A model generated the notes under the pieces. That model was not told where the DNA came from and ran no database searches. It saw only the letters and a program-made list of their open reading frames with translations. A DNA stretch of 64,000 nt from Brevibacillus_H sp049846925 (GTDB lineage Bacteria; Bacillota; Bacilli; Brevibacillales; Brevibacillaceae), in assembly GCF_049846925.1 (NCBI RefSeq), contig NZ_JBNCMT010000006.1, positions 62,001-126,000 on the forward strand, given 5' to 3'. The position numbers were made by a program, and so were the translations under genes. Numbering within the stretch: position 1 is the stretch's first letter; the number at the start of each line of letters is the position of its first letter. Below, one piece after another: positions 1 to 8,285 of the stretch.

Positions 1-637
1 CATCAAACCTTGAAACAACAAGCTTTCGGTGATAGCGTGACAGGATGCGAGCGAATGTGCTGGCAAAAGCAACGGCAAACAACAAATTTCCTGAGGCATG
101 CAGCACGTCGAAAGGAATGCCTGCTGCATACAGGGCAACAAAGCTTTTCCAGTTCATAAACGAACCCAATCCTACGAAGATCCAGAGATTCATAATCCAG
201 TCAAAAATGAACCCCCAGATAGCACAGGATGCGACAAACATCGCCTTCTTGCCACGAGACGCAAGCAACGGCTGAAACTTGTCTTTCTCCAGCAACCAGC
301 CAAGCAATCCCCCGCTCGCTCCCGCCAGACCCCAACTTAGCATTTGCCACAATGTCCACGGTCCTTGCCCGAGAAAAATGTTGGACAAAACCGCCGCCAG
401 ACACCCTGACAGAAACCCTGCCCGGGCGCCAAAAACGTAGCCACTGATCATGACGAGAAAAGTGGTCGGCTGCACATTGGGAATGAACACAAATGGCACA
501 CGAGCCACAGCAGCGATCGTCCCCAGAGTCGCAATGACAGCAATCAGCTTCTCATCTACTTTTGACCGCTCCACCCAAATCATGATCAGCATGTATAAAG
601 ATAGCAACAGCAGCAGAATAAATAGCGCCCAATTCAT
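1..637 (-). CDS. ECF transporter S component, probably cobalamin-specific (partial)
   Basis: Substrate-binding membrane subunit of an energy-coupling-factor vitamin transporter; it would work with an EcfA/A'/T module in the cytoplasmic membrane. About 212 residues are visible and are almost entirely hydrophobic, with several membrane segments. The first is at residues 3-20, followed by a conserved-looking AxxRVPFVFIPNVQPTTF stretch and a small-residue GYVFGARAGF turn typical of S components. The start ATG (637-635) overlaps the upstream gene's TGA stop as ATGA, so translation is probably coupled. The C-terminus lies off the left edge. Cobalamin specificity is inferred from the riboswitch at the head of the operon and the DUF4430 neighbours. 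A CbrT-like role is most likely; another cobalt or corrinoid-related substrate is possible. Confidence 0.72.
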   Translation of the reverse strand, partial: MNWALFILLLLLSLYMLIMIWVERSKVDEKLIAVIATLGTIAAVARVPFVFIPNVQPTTFLVMISGYVFGARAGFLSGCLAAVLSNIFLGQGPWTLWQMLSWGLAGASGGLLGWLLEKDKFQPLLASRGKKAMFVASCAIWGFIFDWIMNLWIFVGLGSFMNWKSFVALYAAGIPFDVLHASGNLLFAVAFASTFARILSRYHRKLVVSRFD

Positions 638-1692
638 GGAGTCGCTCCTGCAGCAGGCAGGATAGGCAGACGAATGATTTTCTCTCCATCGAGAGCTGCT
701 CCATAGTGCATACGAAGCCCGGATGATTGATCTTTTGCCAAATTGATTAATTGATTGGATGCCAGTTCTAGCGCTTTTTGACTGTTACCCGACACGACGA
801 GAATAGGAAGTAAGTTCGTCGGATTTTTGGTACTTACGAGTACGGAGCTATTATCATCACCGAGAATCTGATTGGCTTTCCCCAGTTGATCATACAACTG
901 GATTCCTTCCTGGGTAAGAGCAGCAAAAATACCCAGACTATCTCGTTCTTTCCAGATTTTATTGACGAAAGGAGAAGTAAGCAGTGCATTTCGTTCACCG
1001 ACAAGGATCAATGCCTGTTCCTGGTCAAACAACGCCTCGTTCCAATCGACAACCTTTACTTCCTGAGCTTTCGCCTTTGAAAGGCTTTCTGCTAGTTGGC
1101 CTGCTACTTTTTCAGAGCCTTTCATCACCATGATTTGCACAGGAATGCTTTCTCCTGTTTCCCGTTTTACGAATGGATGGGGAAACGCTCCGATTTGTCC
1201 AGGTGTGCGCATGGCATAATCCCAATCGTGATAATCCCACCACACCACATCATTGTTCTGCAACGGATATTCTGCTGAACCGATCTCAGCCATTAACCCG
1301 TTGACTGAGTAGAACCAGTCGAGTTTTTTGCTGTTTGCATCGCTTGGAGAGTATGCCGAAGCTAGCCCTTGAATGGAATCAACAAATCCACCATTGTATG
1401 CTGTCTCAACTCCTGAAACATTCTTTTTCAGCACTTCCATCACGGTTTGCCCCTCCGTGAGTGGTACGCGTTTGTCAAATAAAACAGTCGCTCCAAAATC
1501 TCTGGTCACCCATAAACGAACACCTGGGGTGCTGTCAGGAATGTCTTTTGTTGCCGTGTCCGATGATGCGCTTGGTGCAGCTTGTTTCGTTGAGTCCGTG
1601 GTGGTTGCGGATTTATAGGAAAACAGACCGTAAGCAGCGCTTCCGACAACCAGCATCAGCAGGAGAAGCACTGCCCATTCTTTTCTTTTCAT
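634..1692 (-). CDS. Membrane-anchored DUF4430 (transcobalamin-like) protein
   Basis: A 352-residue extracytoplasmic protein. One N-terminal hydrophobic segment (residues 5-25) follows a KRKE charge cluster. A Thr/Ser/Ala linker comes next, then a DUF4430 domain at about residues 45-155, recognised by the WFYSVNG loop and the NNDVVWWDYHDW strand. The last 200 residues match nothing I recognise. DUF4430 has the fold of the C-terminal cobalamin-binding half of transcobalamin and intrinsic factor. I chose the ATG at 1692 because AGAGGTG lies 8 bases upstream; a longer reading to 1734 has no site. The gene is ATGA-coupled to the ECF S component, so it probably hands B12 to that transporter. B12 binding is inferred. 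Confidence 0.78.
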   Translation of the reverse strand: MKRKEWAVLLLLMLVVGSAAYGLFSYKSATTTDSTKQAAPSASSDTATKDIPDSTPGVRLWVTRDFGATVLFDKRVPLTEGQTVMEVLKKNVSGVETAYNGGFVDSIQGLASAYSPSDANSKKLDWFYSVNGLMAEIGSAEYPLQNNDVVWWDYHDWDYAMRTPGQIGAFPHPFVKRETGESIPVQIMVMKGSEKVAGQLAESLSKAKAQEVKVVDWNEALFDQEQALILVGERNALLTSPFVNKIWKERDSLGIFAALTQEGIQLYDQLGKANQILGDDNSSVLVSTKNPTNLLPILVVSGNSQKALELASNQLINLAKDQSSGLRMHYGAALDGEKIIRLPILPAAGATP

Positions 1693-1723
1693 TGATTTCA
1701 CCTCTTTGTGAACATCCCTACTA

Positions 1724-3247
1724 CTATCGTGCAAGCAGCAAGCGATAAAGCATGACCGACGCCTCCGCTCTTGTCACAGTCGCTTTCGGGTAAAAATTGC
1801 GGGAGGATGTACCCCCGAGAAATTTTCTCTTATGCAGATCTTTGACGCTTGTTATCGCCCATGAGCTTACTTGATTGTAGGGAACGTAGGGCGTAGCGCC
1901 TGTTGCTGTTTTCGTCCAGCCATACTTATTTGATACCCGTGAAACAATCACAGCCATTTCTTCATGCGTAATTGGTTTGTGTGGATTGAAGTAGCCTTTG
2001 CTGCCCTGAATCAGTCCGAGCTGTGACGCTTTCTCCACAATCGGCGCTGTCCAGTCGGTAACCGCAACATCACGGAAGATCCCTTGTGCTTTTGCTTGCG
2101 GTTCTTCTCCAATTGCCCGAAGCAAGAGTGCAGCAAATTGGGCACGGGTTACAGCCGTATCGGGCTGCATGTAAGTGGAAGTCACACCTTGCAAGTAACC
2201 ATTTTGTACGAGATAGCTGATTTCTTTATAGGCCCAGTAGGTTTGCTTCAAATCCTGCAAACTAGCCAGTTTTTTCACGCCTGCCTTTTGCCGAAGCAGA
2301 TGAATATAACTGTTTTTGCGTTGGAGGTCGGACAATCCCAGCAGTGCTTGGGCCGTTGCAATTTTGTTGCTCAATCCTGCTTTGGTATGGCTGAACGAGC
2401 CGTCGCTCTTTTGAAAGGTGAATAAATGATCAACGACGCCTTTTGTACCTTTTTTCCATTGAAGCGGATCTTCCTGATACGCAATCAGCGCAGAAATGAC
2501 ATTGGCATCCGATTCAACATTGGATACTCCGCCTTCCGAATATCCTCCATCTGCGCCTTGGGAGCGCTTTAGAAAGGCGATTGCTTTGGAAACTGGCTGC
2601 TCATTTTTGGTCATACCCAGTGAACGGTAGGCGAGCAAGCCCATAGCGGTCATGTCAACTCCACTTTGTTTGCCACCGGTCATGAAGTTGAATCCTCCAT
2701 CGGGGAGCTGTTTTGAGACGAGCCACGATTTGACCAGTTTCGCTTTGGGAATCTGTTCTCCTGCCGAGTAAAGCGCAATGATACTCCAGATATGGGCGTT
2801 AATTAAGGTCTGCCCTTCTCCATTGGTACTGTCAGCAAATTTTCCGTTGGCAAGCTGTGATTTTTTTATCGTTTGGACAAAGTTCATTCCTGCAAAATTG
2901 TTTGGATCAAATCCGGCAGCGATAACCGTCAGCACGAACCTCGCATAATCAGTTGTTTTCCGTGGGTCCAACTGTTTTGCTCGCTTCTCCAACTCGGTTC
3001 GCAGGCTGCTTGCTCCGCCCCATTTCGCCGTATCAAGTTGTTGACCTGACAAGGCAAGGCCAATCAATGCCCAGTCATCGAGAGCGGCAAGCCCCTTTGC
3101 AGAATACTGCGAATGGTTATAAGTAACGGTTTTGGTTACAGCCTGGTTCACATCATTGGCTGAGACCGCAAAAACGGGTGAACTCGTTTGAGTTACTGCC
3201 ACAATAAACGTAAGTAAAAAAACAATGAATTTCCAATTTTTCACCAT
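1724..3247 (-). CDS. SLH-anchored alpha/alpha-barrel (prenyltransferase-repeat) surface protein
   Basis: A 507-residue secreted protein. The signal peptide (residues 1-27) ends in VFA. Residues about 30-325 contain repeated GGxx/DGGF/DGGYSEGG helical-hairpin motifs of the squalene-cyclase/prenyltransferase-like alpha/alpha barrel. Three S-layer homology motifs follow (about 340-505; TRAQFAALLLR, THEEMAVIVSR, TRAEASVMLYR), which attach it to secondary cell-wall polymer. The catalytic Asp motifs of real cyclases are not obvious, so a binding role is more likely. The start has GGGAGG 7 bases upstream. The same barrel forms the N-terminal half of intrinsic factor and transcobalamin, and the neighbours carry the other half (DUF4430). 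Confidence 0.78.
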   Translation of the reverse strand: MVKNWKFIVFLLTFIVAVTQTSSPVFAVSANDVNQAVTKTVTYNHSQYSAKGLAALDDWALIGLALSGQQLDTAKWGGASSLRTELEKRAKQLDPRKTTDYARFVLTVIAAGFDPNNFAGMNFVQTIKKSQLANGKFADSTNGEGQTLINAHIWSIIALYSAGEQIPKAKLVKSWLVSKQLPDGGFNFMTGGKQSGVDMTAMGLLAYRSLGMTKNEQPVSKAIAFLKRSQGADGGYSEGGVSNVESDANVISALIAYQEDPLQWKKGTKGVVDHLFTFQKSDGSFSHTKAGLSNKIATAQALLGLSDLQRKNSYIHLLRQKAGVKKLASLQDLKQTYWAYKEISYLVQNGYLQGVTSTYMQPDTAVTRAQFAALLLRAIGEEPQAKAQGIFRDVAVTDWTAPIVEKASQLGLIQGSKGYFNPHKPITHEEMAVIVSRVSNKYGWTKTATGATPYVPYNQVSSWAITSVKDLHKRKFLGGTSSRNFYPKATVTRAEASVMLYRLLLAR

Positions 3248-3471
3248 AAAACCTCCCTTTCAAGCGTCTGTCTACCTATGTTTATTAGAAAACTCGGCGA
3301 TTGCCGAGCCCTTGGCGACAGCAGAGTCGTGCGACGCACACGATGTGCTAGTGTCGACGATGCAACAGGGATGTTGTGTTTAGTCGACCACTTATGTCGA
3401 TAGGGTACAATTTTAGAAAACCCTATCGACTAAAAGGGAAAAAGTAGGCCTTTTTCAGCCTACTTGCCGTG
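3248..3471 (-). promoter_or_regulatory. Structured intercistronic region with three strong hairpins
   Basis: Reading the minus strand, this 224-base gap holds three hairpins. The first is GTAGGC/GCCTAC (3441-3466) followed by TTTTTCCCTTTT, a probable partial terminator for the SLH-DUF4430 gene. The second is a perfect 11-bp stem GTCGATAGGGT (3396-3406 with 3420-3430). The third is CTCGGC-GATT-GCCGAG (3293-3308) followed by TTTTC, just before the next ribosome site. They may set the ratio of the SLH proteins to the downstream transporter genes, or protect processed mRNA. Function is inferred. Confidence 0.5.
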
Positions 3472-5640
3472 CTACTTATTTTTGGACACATAGTATTGGT
3501 AGACGGCATACGCCGCCTCACCTCTGGTAATCGCTGCCTGGGAATCCAATTTGCCATTGTCACGGGGCATCAACCATTTGTTTGCTGTTGCTACCACCAT
3601 AGCATGTTTTGCCCAATCAGGAACTCCTGTCAGATCAAGCTGTCCCGCTGCATTTTCCTCAATTGCAACGGTATGTTCCTGTTCATACAGGCGAACCAGC
3701 AAAGATGCTACCTCCGATCGGGTCATCTCTTCATCCGGTGCAAACTGGTGCTGATTTCGTCCCTTGGTCCATCCAAGTTGTACTGCTTTTTTCACAGTAG
3801 GCGCAAACCAGCTTGACTCCGGGACGTCGGAAAATGACGCAGGGGATTCTCCTGTTTTCGCTGTACTTTGTTCGGTTCGCTCAGGTTGCTCCAAGCGGGC
3901 TACCATTGTAAAGAACTGGGCGCGAGTCAACGGCTGATCAACGCCGAAGCTAGCTGGTGTCATGCCTTGGGTAATTCCCCATTGATAAAGAGCTGAAATC
4001 GGTTTTTGTAACTCTTTCCTCGATTCAGGCAACATCATGACATCCTCGAAGGAATGGGAAGTAGTTGTCATCACCAGATCATTGCCAGGCACGATAAGTC
4101 CAGAAAGGGTTTCTTTTTCATTTGCAATCAAGGCGATTGAAGGTGTCCATTTTGCATCTGCTGAATTTCGAGTATACATCGATGGAACAGTCAAATCGTC
4201 AATACTGCCTGTCAGTGCGGTGGATAAAGTAATCGTTGCAATATCTGGCTGGGACGCATCTACATGATAGCTCGCTGTTACGGGTACGGCAGGTTCGTCA
4301 AGTGAGCTTTGCCATTCTGCAAATTGCTTGGTTTGTTCGGCATCGCTGTACTGACGAATCGTATAAGAGATCGTTTCCTTGGAACGCAGCGGCTCATTCG
4401 CAGGTGTAATCTCAGCTCGCCAACCGTCCTTCGCCAAAACCACGGACACGTGAGATTCTCTCAGCCTCTCCCATGAATCAGGGTAAATGAACACCTTTGC
4501 TACCCTTGACTCGGAATTTACCGGAAACGGTACGAGAATCACTTGCTTCAAGTCTTTCAACAATGGTTTATACAATGTTGAGTTCTCAAGAAGCTCGTTT
4601 AGTTCCTCAAGCAGTTCTGACTGATCATCCATTAATTCCCTTGTTTTCAAAAGGGAAAGCTCCTGAATATCCGGCTCAAGCGGATTTACGATCCTGCTTT
4701 CCTTCACCTGCATTTTCCCTGCCTGTTCATATGCTGCTTGCAAAAACACTGCAACATCCGGTACAAATGCAGCTTGTTTTTCCAGCTCATAATTCGATAG
4801 ATCGATAAGCAGATTGTGAACGATGGTGACGATCTCATCCACACTCTTCGCCTGAACTAGCTGGTTAATTGCTGAACTCACATAAGCTGAAGTTGTTGCC
4901 TGATAGGCGTTTGAGATAGAGTCTCCTGATGTTACATTTTGGGATTTGCCCATATCCGTCGTATATAGAATTTCGACATCATCACCGTCTCGAAGCATGT
5001 AACGATCGATCGACATTGGCGGACCTTTATCGTTCACTTTGTAAACCCAACCGCTTCCGGGACCTTTATCGAATTCAGCAAGTCCATCAATACTTAGCAG
5101 ATACACATCTTGCCCGTCTTGCTCAGGATCTCTCACTTCATAATCGAAGTTCTTTTCTTCTGAAGCATAGCGCAAAAGCTGGAAAACAGATGACCCCTGA
5201 CTGATTCGAAAACTGGTATTCTTTACAATTTCCTCGTCATCGTACCCTATGATTTTAAGTGATACACTGATTTTCTTACTTCCCGTGTCCTGTGGTTTTT
5301 TGATCTCAAAATGCTGGGAAACGGGAGTACCCGAGTAGAGAATGGCTTCCGCCGTTCCGTATGCTGTCCACTCGGGCAAATTGATTTCAAGCTGAAATTC
5401 TTTGCCCCCGCCGCCCACATCCTGAAAGTACAAAAGCTGTCCTTGTGCGTCCTTGACGAGCAGTGGTACCCAGGTCGGATCGGTCGGACTGGTATTCCCG
5501 TTCACCTGCAATTTGTTTTCGACTTGTTTGGCCTGTATGGCGGCAGTAGCTTCCTCCGCCATACCTGATCCTGATGAAGAAATCCAACTTGTGAGCAGGA
5601 GAACGGCAGATGTCAGCCAAATAAGCCATTTTTGTCTCAT
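3472..5640 (-). CDS. SLH-anchored DUF4430 (transcobalamin-like) surface protein
   Basis: A 722-residue secreted protein with a signal peptide at residues 1-28. A beta-rich region (30-120) is followed by a DUF4430 domain at about 125-230, shown by KIIGYDDEEI, GPGSGWVYKVNDKGP and LRDGDDVEILYT. A long mixed region of unknown fold spans 240-545. Three S-layer homology motifs close the protein (about 550-720: TRAQFFTMVAR, TRSEVASLLVR, TRGEAAYAVYQ). It would sit on the cell wall and hold the beta half of a transcobalamin-like B12 site. AGGAG lies upstream of the ATG. It is 13 bases downstream of the barrel gene and in the same riboswitch-controlled operon. Corrinoid binding is an inference from fold and context. 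Confidence 0.8.
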   Translation of the reverse strand: MRQKWLIWLTSAVLLLTSWISSSGSGMAEEATAAIQAKQVENKLQVNGNTSPTDPTWVPLLVKDAQGQLLYFQDVGGGGKEFQLEINLPEWTAYGTAEAILYSGTPVSQHFEIKKPQDTGSKKISVSLKIIGYDDEEIVKNTSFRISQGSSVFQLLRYASEEKNFDYEVRDPEQDGQDVYLLSIDGLAEFDKGPGSGWVYKVNDKGPPMSIDRYMLRDGDDVEILYTTDMGKSQNVTSGDSISNAYQATTSAYVSSAINQLVQAKSVDEIVTIVHNLLIDLSNYELEKQAAFVPDVAVFLQAAYEQAGKMQVKESRIVNPLEPDIQELSLLKTRELMDDQSELLEELNELLENSTLYKPLLKDLKQVILVPFPVNSESRVAKVFIYPDSWERLRESHVSVVLAKDGWRAEITPANEPLRSKETISYTIRQYSDAEQTKQFAEWQSSLDEPAVPVTASYHVDASQPDIATITLSTALTGSIDDLTVPSMYTRNSADAKWTPSIALIANEKETLSGLIVPGNDLVMTTTSHSFEDVMMLPESRKELQKPISALYQWGITQGMTPASFGVDQPLTRAQFFTMVARLEQPERTEQSTAKTGESPASFSDVPESSWFAPTVKKAVQLGWTKGRNQHQFAPDEEMTRSEVASLLVRLYEQEHTVAIEENAAGQLDLTGVPDWAKHAMVVATANKWLMPRDNGKLDSQAAITRGEAAYAVYQYYVSKNK

Positions 5641-5653
5641 CGAAAGTCAGCTC

Positions 5654-6979
5654 CTATTTCACTGATGCAACGAAGGTAATGCTCTCCTTGGCTACCTCAG
5701 GTTTGTCAGCTAATCCGTACCAGTAGTTGATTTCTACGGTGTAGGTTCCGCTCGCAAGTGTAAATCCGGCAGTCAGGTTCTGTGCTGCTGATGAGTTTGA
5801 TTCCACCATTGCTACATCGACAACGTCAGCACCCTTCATCACTTTGACCATAACGGCAACTGGCTTCTCTTCTTTGGCAATTCCTTCAACATTGACACGC
5901 ATGAGCAACTGTTTTCCGTTTATGGAGAATGTGTTGCCTGCTTGTTTCACTTCTTTACCTGAAAGGAAGTTATCCAATCCGTCGTATACTTTCACTTGTT
6001 TGGACAAATCGACAACGGGCACATAGACCTTGAGTGCTGCTTTTTCTTTATCCGTCAATACCTGGAAGAGAGAGTTTCCTTCACGAACGGTTGCTAAGGC
6101 AATCAGAGCGTTTTCTGTTGTGAATGCATTCGATGAGCCTGGCTGCCATAGCGCCTGGAATCCACCGTCAGCCATTTGGTTAGCAAGCAGGAACTCTACA
6201 CTTTTATTCCAAGGTTCTGCGAACACATCTTCACCGATTGTCGTTAACCCAATGAGTACCTGAATAGTAGAATCGAGACTTGCGCTGCCGTAGGAAATGA
6301 AGGACCCGTCATCTTGTTGTTCTTTTTCCAGCTTTTCAAGAATCGCTTTTTTCGCTTCCTCCACTCCGTCTTGATCTTCCAGTAAGGAAAGAGCATTTAG
6401 AGTGAATGCATCTTCGTCAATCAAATTGAAATCGTCATAACGTTCCAACAAGAACTGAGTTGCTTTCTTGCGGTCATATGGGTATTCGTACATTTCCAAG
6501 GCAAGTATGGACAAAACGTGGTTGAAAACGGTGTATGTATCATCGCCCATTTTTCCATTTTTCTCTTGAGAATCAGCGATGCGCTCCAACAGATTGATTC
6601 CATTAAAGTTCGTTGGATCGTATCCGTTATGGATCAACCCGATTGACAACTTCGCCAATGAACCAGCGTCTTTGATGTCTTTCGCTTTGCCTGCCCAAGT
6701 ATCAATCGCTGTTTTGCCTGCTTTATCTTGCCATTTGCGTGTAGCCAGCTTCTCTCCCGCTGCACTGAGGCCGATGAGTTCCCAGTCAAACGTGTTGAAA
6801 TCATATTTTCGGTTACTCTTGTAATAATATTTCACCGTTTTCTTCAAAGAACTGTTTACTCCGTTTTCGAGGTCAGATGTTGCCTGAACGGTTTGCATTT
6901 GGAAAACAGAAGTAAGCACCAGACTAAGAATGAGTAGCCAACTGAAACGATGTGTAAAAGAGCGGATAACTGCTTGCAT
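5654..6979 (-). CDS. Secreted alpha/alpha-barrel protein, first gene of the B12-riboswitch operon
   Basis: A 441-residue exported protein. The N-terminus has basic residues and a hydrophobic stretch ending in VQA at about residue 33. Residues about 40-310 form prenyltransferase/terpenoid-cyclase-type helical repeats, including QQDDGSF and QMADGGFQALW. A beta-sandwich-like tail (330-441) ends in a TYTVEINYWYG strand. This barrel-plus-beta layout resembles transcobalamin, although the tail is not an obvious DUF4430. There is no SLH domain, so it is either released or held by partners. I used the ATG at 6979 with AAAGGGG 9 bases upstream; the in-frame ATG at 7006 lacks a site. It is the gene nearest the riboswitch. 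Confidence 0.75.
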   Translation of the reverse strand: MQAVIRSFTHRFSWLLILSLVLTSVFQMQTVQATSDLENGVNSSLKKTVKYYYKSNRKYDFNTFDWELIGLSAAGEKLATRKWQDKAGKTAIDTWAGKAKDIKDAGSLAKLSIGLIHNGYDPTNFNGINLLERIADSQEKNGKMGDDTYTVFNHVLSILALEMYEYPYDRKKATQFLLERYDDFNLIDEDAFTLNALSLLEDQDGVEEAKKAILEKLEKEQQDDGSFISYGSASLDSTIQVLIGLTTIGEDVFAEPWNKSVEFLLANQMADGGFQALWQPGSSNAFTTENALIALATVREGNSLFQVLTDKEKAALKVYVPVVDLSKQVKVYDGLDNFLSGKEVKQAGNTFSINGKQLLMRVNVEGIAKEEKPVAVMVKVMKGADVVDVAMVESNSSAAQNLTAGFTLASGTYTVEINYWYGLADKPEVAKESITFVASVK

Positions 6980-7041
6980 AAGTCTTTTCCCCTTTCTCAT
7001 TTCCATCTAACTGAATGTTTTGTACATTGCTTCTTCACAAG

Positions 7042-7069
7042 AAAAACCCCCAAACCAGAGGTCAGGGGG
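7042..7069 (-). terminator. Rho-independent terminator of the cobalamin riboswitch
   Basis: On the minus strand, CCCCCTGACC-TCT-GGTTTGGGGG forms a ten-position stem with one mismatch and is followed by TTTTTCTTG. It lies between the aptamer and the first gene, so it is the likely expression platform: B12 binding would favour termination. Confidence 0.8.
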
Positions 7070-7160
7070 ATTGTTATCGTGAGAGCAAAGCTTTCTAAAG
7101 CTGCTTGATCTTGCATCACTTGACACGATTTTTACCCCTTTTTTCCACACCGAAAAAGGC

Positions 7161-7325
7161 AGTACCTCGTTCTGGCAGGTCTCCTGACTTACACTTCATT
7201 CACCCTCATCCAGCCTTCCCAGGTTTCCCAGTGGCATCAAATAATAAGAGTGTCAGTGATTACAGTAGCGGGGGCTGTAGTGGAATTGCACCACTTTCCC
7301 TTTTCAACGTAAAAAACGTCACCAA
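7161..7325 (-). promoter_or_regulatory. Cobalamin (adenosylcobalamin-type) riboswitch
   Basis: The minus strand carries the conserved blocks of the B12 aptamer in order: AAAAGGGAA, GGTGCAATTCCACTA, GCCCCCGCTACTGTAA, GCCACTGGGAAACC, GGGAAGGC, GATGAGGG, and the B12 box AAGTCAGGAGACCTGCC at 7190-7174. A terminator follows 90-120 bases downstream. It is known that such switches repress B12 uptake and synthesis genes when the vitamin is plentiful. This assigns the five downstream genes to B12 metabolism. Confidence 0.95.
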
Positions 7326-7406
7326 AACAACACTGATTCAATTGTCCATTCAAATGCTATCACACCAGTAAGAGGGAGTACAAGAAAAATATGTTGAATT
7401 CAAGCA

Positions 7407-7440
7407 TTGACAGAGCATATCACATAGGTGTAAATTACAC
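7407..7440 (+). promoter_or_regulatory. Promoter with overlapping palindrome for the phasin-like gene
   Basis: TTGACA at 7407-7412 is followed after 17-18 bases by GTAAAT/TAAATT, a plausible sigma-A promoter. An inverted repeat GTGTAA-A-TTACAC (7428-7440) covers the -10 region and could be a repressor site. No regulator is visible nearby. Confidence 0.55.
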
Positions 7441-7507
7441 ATAAGAGCAATATTATACTATCTGCCGTTTTCACATGAATGGCAGAATAACCTAGGAGGT
7501 ATCGGTA

Positions 7508-7837
7508 ATGAGCCAAAACACAGTTGAAAATCAGGAGCAATTGTTGCAAGCAACTTTTCAAGTGTTCCAAGCCGCCAACGAAACCATCTTTAATACAGCA
7601 TTGACTACTGCAGCATTCGTTAGCTTTTTGCAAGAACAAGCGCAATCACAGGCAAAAGACTTGCTGAACCAGTCAGAGGAAGCACGCAAAGCAAACATCG
7701 AAAAATTGGAAGCTTTCGTAAAAGAAACTCGTGAACTCCAAACAACCTTCCAAAAAAATGTGCAAGAACTTGTGAAATCTTCCTATACTACGTTTGCATC
7801 CGTGAACCCATTCTTTGCAATTGGCAAAGATAAATAA
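7508..7837 (+). CDS. Phasin-like coiled-coil protein
   Basis: A 109-residue, almost wholly helical, Gln/Glu/Ala-rich protein without signal peptide or membrane segment. Heptad-like spacing runs through residues 5-95, ending in a hydrophobic FASVNPFFAIG tail. Size and amphipathic helices resemble phasins, the granule-coating proteins of polyhydroxyalkanoate inclusions. No pha genes are in the window, so this is only a likeness. It is a stand-alone gene with AGGAGG 7 bases upstream, its own promoter and strong terminators. Another cytoplasmic stress or structural role is possible. Confidence 0.55.
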   Translation: MSQNTVENQEQLLQATFQVFQAANETIFNTALTTAAFVSFLQEQAQSQAKDLLNQSEEARKANIEKLEAFVKETRELQTTFQKNVQELVKSSYTTFASVNPFFAIGKDK

Positions 7838-7847
7838 TCGCTTGCAC

Positions 7848-7959
7848 AAAAACGGTCATGACCGTTTTGTTGCCCGCAAGCGGTCACATCCACTTTTATG
7901 ACAAGGTGCCTCAGCGTAACATCTGGCATTTACTTCGGTAAAAACGTCGAGACGTTTTT
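7848..7959 (+). terminator. Two terminator-like palindromes after the phasin-like gene
   Basis: The first is a perfect palindrome AAAACGGTCATGACCGTTTT at 7849-7868. The second is AAAAACGTC-GA-GACGTTTTT at 7940-7959. Each ends in a T run and could act on either strand. Confidence 0.65.
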
Positions 7960-7970
7960 CACAGAAAAAA

Positions 7971-8013
7971 GAACACCGATGGCCCCTTTTGGAACCGTCG
8001 GTGTTCTTTTTTT
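7971..8013. terminator. Bidirectional terminator
   Basis: GAACACCGA (7971-7979) pairs with TCGGTGTTC (7998-8006). T runs follow on the plus strand, and A-rich sequence precedes it, giving T's on the minus strand. It separates the phasin-like gene from the convergent small membrane protein gene. Confidence 0.75.
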
Positions 8014-8272
8014 ACACCATTTGAACGATGATGGAAACAAAACCAACTGCACATAGGACAAAAAATACAGATGAAATCCAGTCCCTCTTTTCAGCGTAGA
8101 GCCAAACCCCTTGCAACAAGACGAACAGACCTAACGAAATCGTCGAAAATTTGCTCAGGATAGCTCCTCGTTGATGATCTGACACGTATTCGATCATGAG
8201 ACCAAATATCTGAAAGATCAAAGCTAATCCAACCAACCCGATCATGACATAGATTAACTTATTCGTACCCAT
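8012..8272 (-). CDS. Small membrane protein, function unknown
   Basis: An 86-residue protein with two or three predicted membrane helices (about 6-27, 42-60, 66-85) joined by short charged loops. I do not recognise the family. It is 13 bases downstream of the DUF1385 membrane protein on the same strand and is probably co-transcribed with it. AAGGGA lies about 10 bases before the ATG. Confidence 0.6.
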   Translation of the reverse strand: MGTNKLIYVMIGLVGLALIFQIFGLMIEYVSDHQRGAILSKFSTISLGLFVLLQGVWLYAEKRDWISSVFFVLCAVGFVSIIVQMV

Positions 8273-8285
8273 ATCAATCGATCCC

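Noticed and set aside
45..447. Several plus-strand frames at the left edge
   Set aside because: They are antisense to the hydrophobic ECF S component, which has the right length, membrane pattern and an ATGA-coupled start.
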